Source: Streptomyces caelestis (GTDB lineage: Bacteria; Actinomycetota; Actinomycetes; Streptomycetales; Streptomycetaceae). From it: DNA of 64,000 nucleotides. The first letter of the stretch is position 1. Each line of letters starts with the position of its first letter. The stretch is taken from positions 4,278,001 through 4,342,000 of the forward strand of contig NZ_JACHNE010000001.1 of NCBI RefSeq assembly GCF_014205255.1, written 5' to 3'. The translations under genes were made by a program, and so were the position numbers. Of this stretch, positions 40,597 to 52,651 are shown piece by piece. The notes beneath the pieces were generated by a model, which made no database searches, was not told the origin of the DNA, and saw nothing but the letters and a program-made list of their open reading frames with translations.

Positions 40597-42147
40597 ATGC
40601 TGGACATCTCCTCACGAGTGCGTGTACATGTGGAGACACTGCTAGCGGCGCAGAATGACATGGGGGTTTGCGATGCTTTTGAGCAGTACGCGCTGGTCGG
40701 AAAGCCGGACGCCATGAACGCCCCGCACCCTCCGAAAGTGGCTGGAATCGATGCAACGGTTCCATCACCAGCACACACTGTCGCGCCTGTCGCGGCGGGT
40801 ACCTCCTCGTCCGCCCCGGCAAACCCTCCTGCCCCACCGGGCGCGGTATTCCAGGACCGTCTCGCCGGCTGGGTCTCCGACCTCACCACCCTCCACGAGC
40901 TGACCGAGCGCCTGACCCGCACGTCCGCGCTCGACCAGGCGCTCCACGAACAGCTGCGGGCCGGCGCCGCCCTGGTGGGCGCCCGCCGCGGCCTCGTCGT
41001 CCTGGAACCCGGCGACGGCCTGGGCCCGGACACCACCATCGGCCTGGGCCTGGCTCGCGCCGACCTCGGCCACATCGAGACCGTGCCCCGCAGCGCCCTG
41101 TCCTACGGCCGGATCCTCGACGGACCGCCCGGCGGCGAGGACGGCATCGCCCAGCCCGACCTGTTCGCCGAGGAGGGACTCGACCCCCGCCACCGTGAGG
41201 TCGCGGCCCGCCTCGGCTACGCCGCCAGCTACGCCCTCCCTCTGACGACCGAGTCCGCCGGCCGCCTCGGCGCCGTCGTGTGGCTCTACGACGAACCCGC
41301 CGAACCGAACGAGCGGCAGCGCCACCTCGTCGGTCTGTACGCCCGGTACGCCGCCGAACACCTGGCCCGGCTCCTGGAACTGGAGCGCACGCGCGCGTCC
41401 ATGGCGACCATGTCGGAGGAGCTGCTGCCCGCGCGGCTGCCGCGGGTGGCCGGTGTCCAGCTCGCCGCCCGGCACCGCACGGGCCCGCGCGGCGGCGGCG
41501 ACTGGTACGACGCGCTGCCGCTGCCCGACGCCGCCCTCGGCCTCGCGGTCGGGTCCGTCACCGGGGCGGGGCCCAGCGCGGTCGCCGCGATGGGGCGGCT
41601 GCGGGCGTCCCTGCGGGCGTACGCCGTGATGGAGGGGGAGGACCCGGTCGCCGTCCTGTCCGACCTGGAGCTGCTGCTGCGGCTGACCGAGCCGGCCCGC
41701 TCGGCCACCGCCCTCTTCGGCTACTGCGAGCCGGCCGCCCGCAAGATCACGCTGGCCGGTGCCGGACACAGCCCGCCGCTGCTGCTCGGACAGCGCCGCA
41801 CCGAGTTCGTGGAGACGTCGGTCTCCGCCCCCCTCGGCATGCTCGCCTGCTGGGAGGCGCCGAGCGTGGAGATCCTCGCCGAGCCCGGAGAGACGGTTCT
41901 GCTCTACACCGACGGGCTGCTGCACCGCACCGGCGAGACCACCGACCGCGCCTTCGCCCGGCTGCACGCGGCGGCGGCCGGAGCGCCCCGAGCACTGCGG
42001 CGCGACCCCGGCGCCCTCGCCGACCACGTCCTGCGCAGCGTGCTGCCGGACGGGCTGGACGGGGGGGTACCTCCCGGTCGAGCGAATTCGAGACTGGGGG
42101 AGGACGGTGCGGAGGACGTCGTCCTGCTGGCGGTTCGGTTCGAGTAA
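40597..42147 (+). CDS. GAF-PP2C (SpoIIE-type) phosphatase
   Basis: The 516-residue protein starts with a conserved Streptomyces N-terminus (SRVRVHVETLLAAQNDMGVC, then DAFEQYALVG). A linker leads to a GAF-like domain (about 90-270) and a SpoIIE/RsbU phosphatase with GGGDWYDALPLPDA, GSVTGAGPSAVAAM, LAGAGHSPPLLL, LYTDGLLHR and a C-terminal DGAEDVVLLAVRFE. The second metal motif reads GSVTGAG instead of GDVxGHG, so catalysis could be reduced. The start at 40597 matches the conserved N-terminus. Confidence 0.9.
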   Translation: MLDISSRVRVHVETLLAAQNDMGVCDAFEQYALVGKPDAMNAPHPPKVAGIDATVPSPAHTVAPVAAGTSSSAPANPPAPPGAVFQDRLAGWVSDLTTLHELTERLTRTSALDQALHEQLRAGAALVGARRGLVVLEPGDGLGPDTTIGLGLARADLGHIETVPRSALSYGRILDGPPGGEDGIAQPDLFAEEGLDPRHREVAARLGYAASYALPLTTESAGRLGAVVWLYDEPAEPNERQRHLVGLYARYAAEHLARLLELERTRASMATMSEELLPARLPRVAGVQLAARHRTGPRGGGDWYDALPLPDAALGLAVGSVTGAGPSAVAAMGRLRASLRAYAVMEGEDPVAVLSDLELLLRLTEPARSATALFGYCEPAARKITLAGAGHSPPLLLGQRRTEFVETSVSAPLGMLACWEAPSVEILAEPGETVLLYTDGLLHRTGETTDRAFARLHAAAAGAPRALRRDPGALADHVLRSVLPDGLDGGVPPGRANSRLGEDGAEDVVLLAVRFE

Positions 42148-42232
42148 CGCTCCTCGTCATCGCCCTGAGACCGCTTCCGCGCCGCCGTAGAGTGGAGGGC
42201 GGTCCAGTGCCGTATCGAGGAGGATGACCGCC

Positions 42233-43690
42233 GTGGCAGAAGAGCCTTCGGACACCCCGGAGACTGCCGAAGAGGAGCCGATCAAGCAGCGGAAGAACGG
42301 ACTGTACCCCGGCGTGTCCGACGAGCTTGCCGAGAACATGAAGAGCGGCTGGGCTGACACCGAGCTGCGTGACCTCCGGCCCATCCCCCAGGCCGCCGAG
42401 ACCGCGGCCCGCCGGGCCGCGCTGTCCGCGCGCTTCCCGGGCGAGCGGCTGGTGATCCCCGCGGGCAACCTGAAGACCCGCTCGAACGACACCGAGTACG
42501 CCTTCCGCGCCTCCGTCGAGTACACCTACCTCACCGGCAACCAGACCGAGGACGGCGTCCTGGTCCTGGAGCCCAAGGGCGAGAGCCACCAGGCGACGAT
42601 CTACCTCCTGCCGCGGTCGAACCGGGAGAACGGCGAGTTCTGGCTGGACGGCCAGGGCGAGCTGTGGGTCGGCCGCCGCCACTCCCTCACCGAGGCGGAG
42701 AAGCTGTACGGCATCCCCGCCTCCGACGTGCGCGAGCTGACCGGGGCGCTGCGCGAGGCCACGGGCCCCGTGCGGGTCGTGCGCGGGTACGACGCCGGCA
42801 TCGAGGCCGCGCTGACCGACAAGGTCACCGCCGAGCGTGACGAGGAGCTGCGGGTCTTCCTCTCCGAGGCGCGGCTGGTCAAGGACGAGTTCGAGATCGG
42901 CGAGCTCCAGAAGGCCGTCGACTCGACCGTGCGTGGCTTCGAGGACGTGGTGAAGGTCCTCGACAAGGCCGAGGCGACCTCCGAGCGGTACATCGAGGGC
43001 ACGTTCTTCCTCCGCGCGCGCGTGGAGGGCAACGACGTCGGCTACGGCACGATCGCCGCGGCCGGTCCGCACGCCTGCACGCTGCACTGGGTGCGCAACG
43101 ACGGGCCCGTGCGGTCGGGTGACCTGCTGCTGCTCGACGCGGGTGTGGAGACGCACACGTACTACACCGCCGACGTCACGCGCACACTGCCGGTCAACGG
43201 CCGGTTCAGCGAGATTCAGCGGAAGATCTACGACGCCGTGTTCGAGGCCCAGGAGGCCGGGATCGCGGCGGTGCAGCCGGGGGCGAAGTACCGGGACTTC
43301 CACGACGCCGCGCAGCGGGTGCTGGCCGAGAAGCTGGTCGAGTGGGGGCTGGTCGAGGGGCCGGTGGAGCGGGTGCTGGAGCTGGGGCTTCAGCGGCGGT
43401 GGACGTTGCACGGGACCGGGCACATGCTCGGGATGGACGTGCACGACTGCGCTGCCGCGCGGACCGAGACGTATGTCGACGGTGTGCTGGAGCCGGGGAT
43501 GTGCCTGACCGTCGAGCCGGGGCTGTACTTCCAGGCCGATGATCTGACGGTGCCGGAGGAGTACCGGGGTATCGGTGTGCGGATCGAGGACGACATCCTC
43601 GTGACGGAGGACGGCAACCGGAATCTGAGTGCGGCGTTGCCGCGGCGCTCGGATGAGGTCGAGGCGTGGATGGCCTCCGTCAAGGGCTGA
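42233..43690 (+). CDS. pepP: Xaa-Pro aminopeptidase (aminopeptidase P)
   Basis: The 485-residue M24 metallopeptidase has an N-terminal creatinase-like domain (FRASVEYTYLTGNQTEDGVL) and a pita-bread catalytic domain. Metal ligands are seen in LLLLDAGVETHTYYTADVTR (two Asp), HGTGHMLGMDVHD (His), LTVEPGLYF (Glu) and RIEDDILVTEDG (Glu). It removes N-terminal residues preceding proline. GTG 42233 is preferred over ATG 42224, which abuts the GGAGG ribosome site. It precedes the glycyl-tRNA synthetase gene by 228 bp. Confidence 0.92.
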   Translation: MAEEPSDTPETAEEEPIKQRKNGLYPGVSDELAENMKSGWADTELRDLRPIPQAAETAARRAALSARFPGERLVIPAGNLKTRSNDTEYAFRASVEYTYLTGNQTEDGVLVLEPKGESHQATIYLLPRSNRENGEFWLDGQGELWVGRRHSLTEAEKLYGIPASDVRELTGALREATGPVRVVRGYDAGIEAALTDKVTAERDEELRVFLSEARLVKDEFEIGELQKAVDSTVRGFEDVVKVLDKAEATSERYIEGTFFLRARVEGNDVGYGTIAAAGPHACTLHWVRNDGPVRSGDLLLLDAGVETHTYYTADVTRTLPVNGRFSEIQRKIYDAVFEAQEAGIAAVQPGAKYRDFHDAAQRVLAEKLVEWGLVEGPVERVLELGLQRRWTLHGTGHMLGMDVHDCAAARTETYVDGVLEPGMCLTVEPGLYFQADDLTVPEEYRGIGVRIEDDILVTEDGNRNLSAALPRRSDEVEAWMASVKG

Positions 43691-43708
43691 GTTTCGGGTG
43701 CGGGTGCG

Positions 43709-43742
43709 TGGGGGCTGGTCGCGCGGTTCCCCGCGCCCCCAA
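43709..43742. repeat. Dispersed Streptomyces intergenic hairpin repeat
   Basis: The sequence GGGGGCTGGTCGCGCGG followed by TTCCCCGCGCCCCC forms a GGGGGC/GCCCCC hairpin. As I recall, close relatives of this string occur many times between Streptomyces genes. It follows the pepP stop by 18 bp and probably also terminates it. Confidence 0.6.
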
Positions 43743-43918
43743 GGCATCCAGGAACAGTACGCCGTCCAGGGACGCCGCCCGTCAGGTGCGTGAGGCCGGG
43801 CTGCGAGCCGACTGTGAACCGACCGGCGGCATCCGGCCAGGGTCCAAAAAACCGCAGGTCAACGGTAGTTGGCGTGTGAGATCATGGCCGACCTTGCCGG
43901 GCCGACTCGGGGAACAGC

Positions 43919-46912
<2,994 letters not shown>

Positions 46913-46967
46913 GGGAGGGACGGCCGGAGGGCGGACGTCCAAGGGACGGACGCGTCAGGGGGCGGAC

Positions 46968-46981
46968 GTTTCACGTGAAAC
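46968..46981. promoter_or_regulatory. parS centromere site
   Basis: GTTTCACGTGAAAC is a perfect match to the Streptomyces parS consensus bound by ParB. It lies between convergent genes, 34 bp beyond the anti-sigma-type gene stop. Sites of this kind cluster near oriC. Confidence 0.92.
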
Positions 46982-47014
46982 ACCGCCTCCGGGCCGACCG
47001 GTCGTCGGCAGAGG

Positions 47015-47485
47015 TCAGACCGCCATCAGCGGCGTTGCGTCCTTGCGCCACTTGAGAACCTTGTCGAAGCTCACCACGGCCCCGCCCCGGCCCGGCTTGT
47101 TGCCGATGTGGACATGGTCGGCGAGCTCCTCGATGAGGCACAGCCCTCTGCCGTTCTCCGCGTCGGTGTGTGCGGGCCGGACCGGCGGGCGGGACCGGCC
47201 GGCGGAGGCCGCGGGGAACCCCGGGCCCGCGTCGGCGACCTCGATCCGGCACTTCTCGCCGTCGAGGTACGCCGTAACCCGGTACGCCTCCGAACCCGGG
47301 CCACCGCGCGCCGTGGCCCCGCCGTGCTCCACGGCGTTCGCGCAGGCCTCGCTGAGGGCGACGGAAAGGTCGTAGGAGATATCGGGATCGACGCCCGCAG
47401 TCTCCATCGTGCCGATCAGAAGGCGCCTGGCGAGCGGCACGCTCGCAGCTTCGCGCCGCAGATGGAGTGACCACCAGATGCTCAT
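47015..47485 (-). CDS. HATPase_c anti-sigma regulatory protein
   Basis: The 156-residue SpoIIAB/RsbW-type ATPase has the N box ALSEACANAVEHGG, the G1 box VADAGPGFPAAS and the G2 box NGRGLCLIEELADHVHIG. It would phosphorylate or sequester an anti-anti-sigma protein. A GGAGG lies 12 bases before the ATG. It converges with the synthetase gene, with the parS site in between. No partner gene is adjacent. Confidence 0.9.
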   Translation of the reverse strand: MSIWWSLHLRREAASVPLARRLLIGTMETAGVDPDISYDLSVALSEACANAVEHGGATARGGPGSEAYRVTAYLDGEKCRIEVADAGPGFPAASAGRSRPPVRPAHTDAENGRGLCLIEELADHVHIGNKPGRGGAVVSFDKVLKWRKDATPLMAV

Positions 47486-47707
47486 GCTCCAGCCTCCTGG
47501 CCGCGGCTCGACATACCGTTACGTATTGCCCTGAGTCCCCGCATGTAAGCGTGAAGTTGACGTGATGCCGCCCATACGGCGGATGCGCCCCCTCCCTGAC
47601 CGGTGTATGTGGGGGCGCGTGGGGCCAGAAAGTGATGTTCTGGTCGTACGGCATCTTGCGGACCTGCCGCACGAGGTCTGCGGGGCCAGTGCGATGATGA
47701 GCCCGCC

Positions 47708-48517
47708 ATGACTGCCCCCCACGCGTGCGCGACGCGCTCCGGACTCACGCTCCGGATCCTGCGGGCCGCGGTGTTCGCCGCGGTCTGTGTCGTGCTGGCC
47801 GGGGCAGGTCACGCGCTCGCCTCCTGCGACGGCATTCCGCTGTGGACGCTGGGCGCCGGTTTCCTCGGGGTGGTCGCGGTGGCGGCACCGTTCGCCGGGC
47901 GGGTGCGCTCGCTGCCGGGGATCACGGCGCTGCTCGCGGCCGGTCAGACCGTATTGCACACGCTGTTCGGACTCGGCCAGCACGGTACGGCCGCCGCCAC
48001 ATCGTCGGTGCCGGCGGGCGTGAGCGACGCCGCGCTGATCCAGCAGGCCGCGCGGCTCGTGTGCGGCACGACCGCGGCGGCGATCAGCCCGGCGCAGGCC
48101 CACAAGATCCTCATCGATGCCCGGATTCAACCGCCCACGGGCACGCACACGCACCTGCTGGCGGACGGCGGCGCCTCGGCCTCGCTATGGCCGTCCCTGC
48201 CGATGCTGCTCGGCCACGTCCTCGCGGCGGTCGGCGCGGGCTGGCTGCTGCGCCACGGTGACCTGGCTCTGCTGCGGCTCACCGAGCTGCCGGCGCAGGG
48301 TGTCGCGGAAGGGGCGCTCGTGCGCTCCCTGCGGGCCGCTCTCGCGCTGGTGCGCGCCCTGCGCGCCGGGCTGCCGGGAGCGCCGGAAGCTTGTCCGCGC
48401 CCCGTGTGCGCCGTGCGACCCGCGCCTGTGATGCCGCGTATGACCGCACTCCAGCACACGGTCGTCCGGCGCGGCCCGCCGACCATCACGGCTCGCGCCT
48501 CCGCACTCGCCGCCTGA
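47708..48517 (+). CDS. Integral membrane protein upstream of the copper genes
   Basis: The 269-residue protein has four or five hydrophobic helices (AAVFAAVCVVLAGAGHALAS, LWTLGAGFLGVVAVAAPFA, then MLLGHVLAAVGAGWLL). A His-rich stretch between them (THTHLLADGG) could bind metal. Its C-terminus is basic and Pro-rich. It lies just upstream of ycnI on the same strand, and the membrane location suggests a role in copper handling, but no named family was recognised. Confidence 0.7.
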   Translation: MTAPHACATRSGLTLRILRAAVFAAVCVVLAGAGHALASCDGIPLWTLGAGFLGVVAVAAPFAGRVRSLPGITALLAAGQTVLHTLFGLGQHGTAAATSSVPAGVSDAALIQQAARLVCGTTAAAISPAQAHKILIDARIQPPTGTHTHLLADGGASASLWPSLPMLLGHVLAAVGAGWLLRHGDLALLRLTELPAQGVAEGALVRSLRAALALVRALRAGLPGAPEACPRPVCAVRPAPVMPRMTALQHTVVRRGPPTITARASALAA

Positions 48518-48662
48518 CGCGACGCGACCACCACTCCGCCTTTCGTACGATTCGGATGATTCGGGCGGCTGAGAGGGGGGCCGCCGTCGTGCGGCACGCG
48601 CGCGTGCGCGTAACCCTCATCCCTCTTCATCCCGACCCGACTCACAGCGGAGTGTTCCTTCC

Positions 48663-49391
48663 ATGAAGGCTTCCCGTATCGCCGCGGCCGGTGCCGCCGC
48701 CGGTGTCACCGTCCTCGCCCTGTCCGTCCCCGCCTTCGCGCACGTCACCGTGCAACCCGAGGGCGACGCAGCCAAGGGCGGCTACGCGGTCGTCGACTTC
48801 AAGGTCCCCAACGAGCGGGACAACGCCTCGACCACCAAGCTCGAGGTCAACTTCCCCACGGACCACCCGCTGGCCTCGGTGATGCCGGAGCCGATGCCCG
48901 GCTGGAAGATCGTCGTCACCAAGTCCAAGCTGGACAAGCCGCTGGAGATGCACGGCGAGAAGATCTCCGAGGCCGTCACCAAGGTCACCTGGACCGCCGA
49001 CGGCAAGGGCATCGAGCCCGGCTACTTCGAGAAGTTCCCGGTCTCGATCGGTCAACTGCCCGAGGACACCGACCAGCTGGTCTTCAAGGCCCTCCAGACG
49101 TACTCCAACAAGGAGGTCGTCCGCTGGATCGAGGTGCCGCAGGAAGGCCAGGACGAGCCCGACAACCCGGCCCCGGTGCTGGAGCTGTCCGCCGCCTCCG
49201 AGGACGGGCACCACGCCTCCTCGGGTGACGATGCCTCCGACGCCGAGTCGGCCGAGAAGGCCTCCGCCGACACCGCCTCCTCCGACAGCACCGACACCAC
49301 CGCCCGCGTCCTGGCCATCGTCGGCATCGTGGTCGGCGCGGCGGGCGTCGCCTACGGCGTGCTGGCCGGGCGTCGGCGCACCAACGCCTGA
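48663..49391 (+). CDS. ycnI: YcnI-type copper-binding protein (DUF1775)
   Basis: The 242-residue protein has a signal peptide (AAGAAAGVTVLALSVPAFA), giving a mature N-terminus HVTVQPEGDAAKGG whose His ligates Cu(II) in YcnI. A DUF1775 beta domain with GWKIVVTKSKLDKP and VTWTADGKG follows, then an acidic linker and a C-terminal transmembrane helix (LAIVGIVVGAAGVAYGVLAG) that anchors it outside the membrane. It heads the copper cluster; the next gene starts 95 bp later. Confidence 0.92.
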   Translation: MKASRIAAAGAAAGVTVLALSVPAFAHVTVQPEGDAAKGGYAVVDFKVPNERDNASTTKLEVNFPTDHPLASVMPEPMPGWKIVVTKSKLDKPLEMHGEKISEAVTKVTWTADGKGIEPGYFEKFPVSIGQLPEDTDQLVFKALQTYSNKEVVRWIEVPQEGQDEPDNPAPVLELSAASEDGHHASSGDDASDAESAEKASADTASSDSTDTTARVLAIVGIVVGAAGVAYGVLAGRRRTNA

Positions 49392-49486
49392 CGCCGCTTC
49401 CGTTGCACGGCGCGCACCGGGTTCCCGCCCCCGGGCGGGGGCACCCCCGGTGCGCGCCGGGTCACCGACATCTGGGACATTTCTCT

Positions 49487-50140
49487 ATGCGCACCAAGAC
49501 CTTCGCCGCGGCCGCTCTGCTCGCCGCCACCTCCCTGACCCTGACCGCCTGCGGCAGCGGCAACGACAGCGACAAGCCCGTCGCCGTGGTGTCGGAGCAG
49601 GCCGGTACCGACAAGGCCGCCACCGTTCTCGACAAGCCGTTCGAGAAGCCGGACCTGGTCCTCACCGACACCCAGGGCAAGAAGTACGACCTCCGCAAGG
49701 AGACCGAGGGCAAGCCCACACTGATCTACTTCGGCTACACCCACTGCCCCGACGTGTGCCCGTCGACGATGAGCAACATCGCCGTGGCCAAGAAGCAGCT
49801 GCCCAAGGCCGAGCAGGACGAGCTGCGCGTCGTGTTCGTCACCACCGACCCGGACCGCGACAAGCCGGCAGAGCTGGGCAAGTGGCTCAAGGGCATCGAC
49901 CCGCAGTTCATCGGCCTCACCGGCGACTTCCCGACCATCCAGGCCGGCGCCCGCACCCTCGGCATCTCCATCGATCCGCCGCGGAAGGACAAGAACGGCA
50001 AGATCATCTCCGAGCACGGCACCCAGGTCATCGCCTTCTCGCCGAAGACCGACGGCGGCTATGTCCTCTACGGCGAGGACGCCACCGTCGACGACTACAC
50101 CAAGGACCTCCCCGAGATCACCAAGGGGGAGAACCCGTGA
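49487..50140 (+). CDS. Sco1/SenC copper chaperone lipoprotein
   Basis: The 217-residue protein has a lipoprotein signal (LLAATSLTLTACGSG, lipobox Cys) and a thioredoxin-fold Sco domain: YFGYTHCPDVCPSTM with the CxxxC copper site, VVFVTTDPDRDKPAEL, and a later His in SEHGTQVIAFSP. Sco proteins load copper onto the CuA site of cytochrome oxidase or handle periplasmic copper redox. The ATG at 49487 gives a proper signal peptide. Its stop overlaps the PCuAC start (GTGA). Confidence 0.92.
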   Translation: MRTKTFAAAALLAATSLTLTACGSGNDSDKPVAVVSEQAGTDKAATVLDKPFEKPDLVLTDTQGKKYDLRKETEGKPTLIYFGYTHCPDVCPSTMSNIAVAKKQLPKAEQDELRVVFVTTDPDRDKPAELGKWLKGIDPQFIGLTGDFPTIQAGARTLGISIDPPRKDKNGKIISEHGTQVIAFSPKTDGGYVLYGEDATVDDYTKDLPEITKGENP

Positions 50141-50619
50141 GGCGGCGACTCGGCCCGGCGGCCCTCGTCATAGCCGGGGCGCTCGCCCTGGCGGGCTGCG
50201 GCGGCCCGGACTCGGAATCCGGCGACTCCGCTTCCGGGAGCGGCAATGCGGAACTCTCCGTGAGCTCCGCCTACATGCCGCAGCCCGTCTCCGACGAGAT
50301 GGCGGCCGGCTTCTTCACCGTCACCAACAAGGGCGGTGCCGCCGACGAGCTGACCTCGGTCACCAGCGACATCGCCGGGCAGGTCACCGTGCATGAGACC
50401 GTCGGCTCGGCCATGCAGGAGGTCAAGGGCCTGAAGGTCCCCGCCCGCGGCGAACTCGTGCTGAAGAGCGGCGGCAACCACCTGATGTTCGAGCAGCTGA
50501 AGCACAAGCCGAAGGAAGGTCAGACGGTCTCCGTCGAGCTGCACTTCGCCCACTCCGGCCCGGTCGAGGTCGAGATGCCGGTGAAGTCGGCGACCTACCG
50601 CCCGACGACCGGACACTGA
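50137..50619 (+). CDS. PCuAC-type copper chaperone lipoprotein
   Basis: The 160-residue lipoprotein has a GTG start that overlaps the sco stop, a signal peptide with lipobox ALALAGCGG, and a cupredoxin-like PCuAC domain with copper ligands His and Met in TVHETVGSAMQEVKGLK and NHLMFEQLKHKP. PCuAC delivers Cu(I) with Sco1 to cytochrome oxidase. The order sco-pcuAC-copCD is typical of Streptomyces copper loci. Confidence 0.92.
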   Translation: MRRRLGPAALVIAGALALAGCGGPDSESGDSASGSGNAELSVSSAYMPQPVSDEMAAGFFTVTNKGGAADELTSVTSDIAGQVTVHETVGSAMQEVKGLKVPARGELVLKSGGNHLMFEQLKHKPKEGQTVSVELHFAHSGPVEVEMPVKSATYRPTTGH

Positions 50620-50632
50620 GGGAGGGACCCCT

Positions 50633-52645
50633 GTGACGCAGACCATCGCCCCCCGCGTCCGGACCGTGGTGCTGCTGCTCCTGGCCGCGGCCTGCGCACT
50701 CCTCGTCGGCGCCGGACCGGCCTCCGCGCACGCCGCGGTGACCGGCAGCGACCCCGCGCAGGGGGCGGTGGTCGACAAGGCCCCGGCCCGGATCTCGCTC
50801 ACCTTCTCCGAGCAGGTGGCGATGTCCGGCGACTCGCTGCGCGTGCTCGACCCCGGGGGCAAGCGCGTCGACGCGGGCGAGCCGTCCAACGTCAGCGGCA
50901 CGACGTACGCCGTGCGGCTCCACTCCGGCCTGCCCGACGGCACCTACACGGTCGCCTACCAGGTGGTGTCCGCGGACAGCCATCCCGTCGCCGGCGCCTA
51001 CACCTTCTCCATCGGCGCCCCGTCCAAGACGTCCGTGACGGTCTCCGGGCAGACGGCCGACGACGGCGTGGTCGGCTGGCTCTACGGCCTCGGGCGGTAC
51101 GTGTCCTACGCCGGGTTCATCGTGATGGCCGGTGGCGCCGCCTTCGTACTCGCCTGCTGGCCACGCGGCTCCGGGGTGCGGCCCGTGCAGCGGTTCGTCG
51201 TCTCCGGGTGGCTGGCGCTCACCGGCGCGACCCTCGCCCTGCTGCTCCTGCGCGGCTCCTTCACCGGCTCCGGGAAGGTCGCCGACATCTTCGACCTGTC
51301 CCTGCTCGGGCAGGTGCTCCAGACCAAGACCGGCGCGGCACTGGTGTCCCGGCTGCTGCTGCTCGCCGCGGCGGCGCTGTTCATCGCCGTGCTGTTCGGT
51401 GCTTACGACAAGCGCGAGGATCCTCAGGAGAAGCGGGACCTGACCTTCGGGCTCGCCATCGGCGGTGTCGTCGTGGCGGCCGGGCTCGCCGCGAGCTGGG
51501 CGATGTCCGAGCACGCCTCGGTCGGACTCCAGGCGGGCATCGCCATGCCGGTCGACGTCGTCCATCTGCTGGCCGTCGCCGCGTGGCTCGGCGGGCTGGG
51601 CGCGCTGCTGGTCGCCCTGTACCGGGCACCCGCCGACACGCCCGTCGACACGTCGGCCGTACGCCGCTTCTCCCGACTCGCCTTCGGCAGCGTCCTCGCA
51701 CTGATCGCGACCGGGACGTACCAGTCCTGGCGCCAGCTCGGCTCCTGGTCCGCCTTCACCGACACCCGCTACGGACAGCTGCTCCTCGCCAAGATCGCCC
51801 TCGCGGCCCTCCTGGTCGGCGTCGCGTGGATCTCACGCCGGTGGACGGGGCGGCTGGCGGAGACGGTGCCGGCAGCGGCGGAGCGGGAGAAGGCGCGGGT
51901 CGGAGCAGGGGCTGAGGCCTCCGGTGACGCGGAGCCCGGCGGGACCGGCGATGACCGGACCGGCGCGGGCCCAGAAGCCGCCACGGACACCGCCACGGAC
52001 ACCGACACCGACACCGACGCCGACGCCGACGAGCAGCCTGATTCCGAACCCGCCGACACCGAGCGGGCCGCGCAACTCGCCCGGCAGCGGGCCGCCCGGG
52101 ACGCCGCCCGGCAGAAGCGGCTGCGGGACGCCGACCCCGACCGCCTCGGCCTGCGCCGCTCCGTGCTGGCCGAGGCCGGCATCGCGGTCGTCCTGCTCGC
52201 CGTCACCACCGTCCTCACGCAGACCGAGCCGGGACGCACGGAGCAGGAGGCCAAGGCCGCCACGTCGGCCTCCGCGTCCACCTCGCCGGACACGGGAGCG
52301 TCCGGGGCGCTGACCCTGAACATGCCCTTCGACACCGGCGGCGAGAACGGCAAGGGCATCGTCACCGTCGACCTCGACCCCGCACGCGTGGGCGACAACG
52401 AGATGCACGTCTACGTGGAGCGGCCCGACGGCCAGGCCTTCGACATCCCCGAGGTCAAGGTCGACTTCACCCTGAAAGCCAAGGACATCGGGCCGCTGCC
52501 CGTCGTCCCCGACCACCTCGCAACCGGACACTGGTCGGCGAACGGAGTGCAGATCCCCATGGCCGGCGACTGGAAGGTCGACGTGACCGTGCGGACCTCC
52601 GACATCGACGAGGTGACCGTCACCAAGAACGCGCAGATCGGCTGA
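50633..52645 (+). CDS. ycnJ: CopC-CopD fusion copper transport protein (YcnJ-like)
   Basis: The 670-residue protein has a signal peptide and mature N-terminus HAAVTGSDPAQGAVVD of the CopC domain with VVSADSHPVAGAYTFSIG. Several transmembrane helices form the CopD domain (YVSYAGFIVMAGGAAFVLA and later). A cytoplasmic Asp/Thr/Ala-rich stretch and a further helix precede an extracytoplasmic C-terminal beta domain. It takes up or exports copper at the membrane. GTG 50633 has GGGAGGGAC upstream, 13 bp after the previous stop. Confidence 0.92.
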   Translation: MTQTIAPRVRTVVLLLLAAACALLVGAGPASAHAAVTGSDPAQGAVVDKAPARISLTFSEQVAMSGDSLRVLDPGGKRVDAGEPSNVSGTTYAVRLHSGLPDGTYTVAYQVVSADSHPVAGAYTFSIGAPSKTSVTVSGQTADDGVVGWLYGLGRYVSYAGFIVMAGGAAFVLACWPRGSGVRPVQRFVVSGWLALTGATLALLLLRGSFTGSGKVADIFDLSLLGQVLQTKTGAALVSRLLLLAAAALFIAVLFGAYDKREDPQEKRDLTFGLAIGGVVVAAGLAASWAMSEHASVGLQAGIAMPVDVVHLLAVAAWLGGLGALLVALYRAPADTPVDTSAVRRFSRLAFGSVLALIATGTYQSWRQLGSWSAFTDTRYGQLLLAKIALAALLVGVAWISRRWTGRLAETVPAAAEREKARVGAGAEASGDAEPGGTGDDRTGAGPEAATDTATDTDTDTDADADEQPDSEPADTERAAQLARQRAARDAARQKRLRDADPDRLGLRRSVLAEAGIAVVLLAVTTVLTQTEPGRTEQEAKAATSASASTSPDTGASGALTLNMPFDTGGENGKGIVTVDLDPARVGDNEMHVYVERPDGQAFDIPEVKVDFTLKAKDIGPLPVVPDHLATGHWSANGVQIPMAGDWKVDVTVRTSDIDEVTVTKNAQIG

Positions 52646-52651
52646 ACCACC

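Noticed and set aside
43691..43918. T-box riboswitch ahead of the glycyl-tRNA synthetase
   Set aside because: No T-box 14-mer or specifier stem could be seen; only a dispersed hairpin repeat is present.
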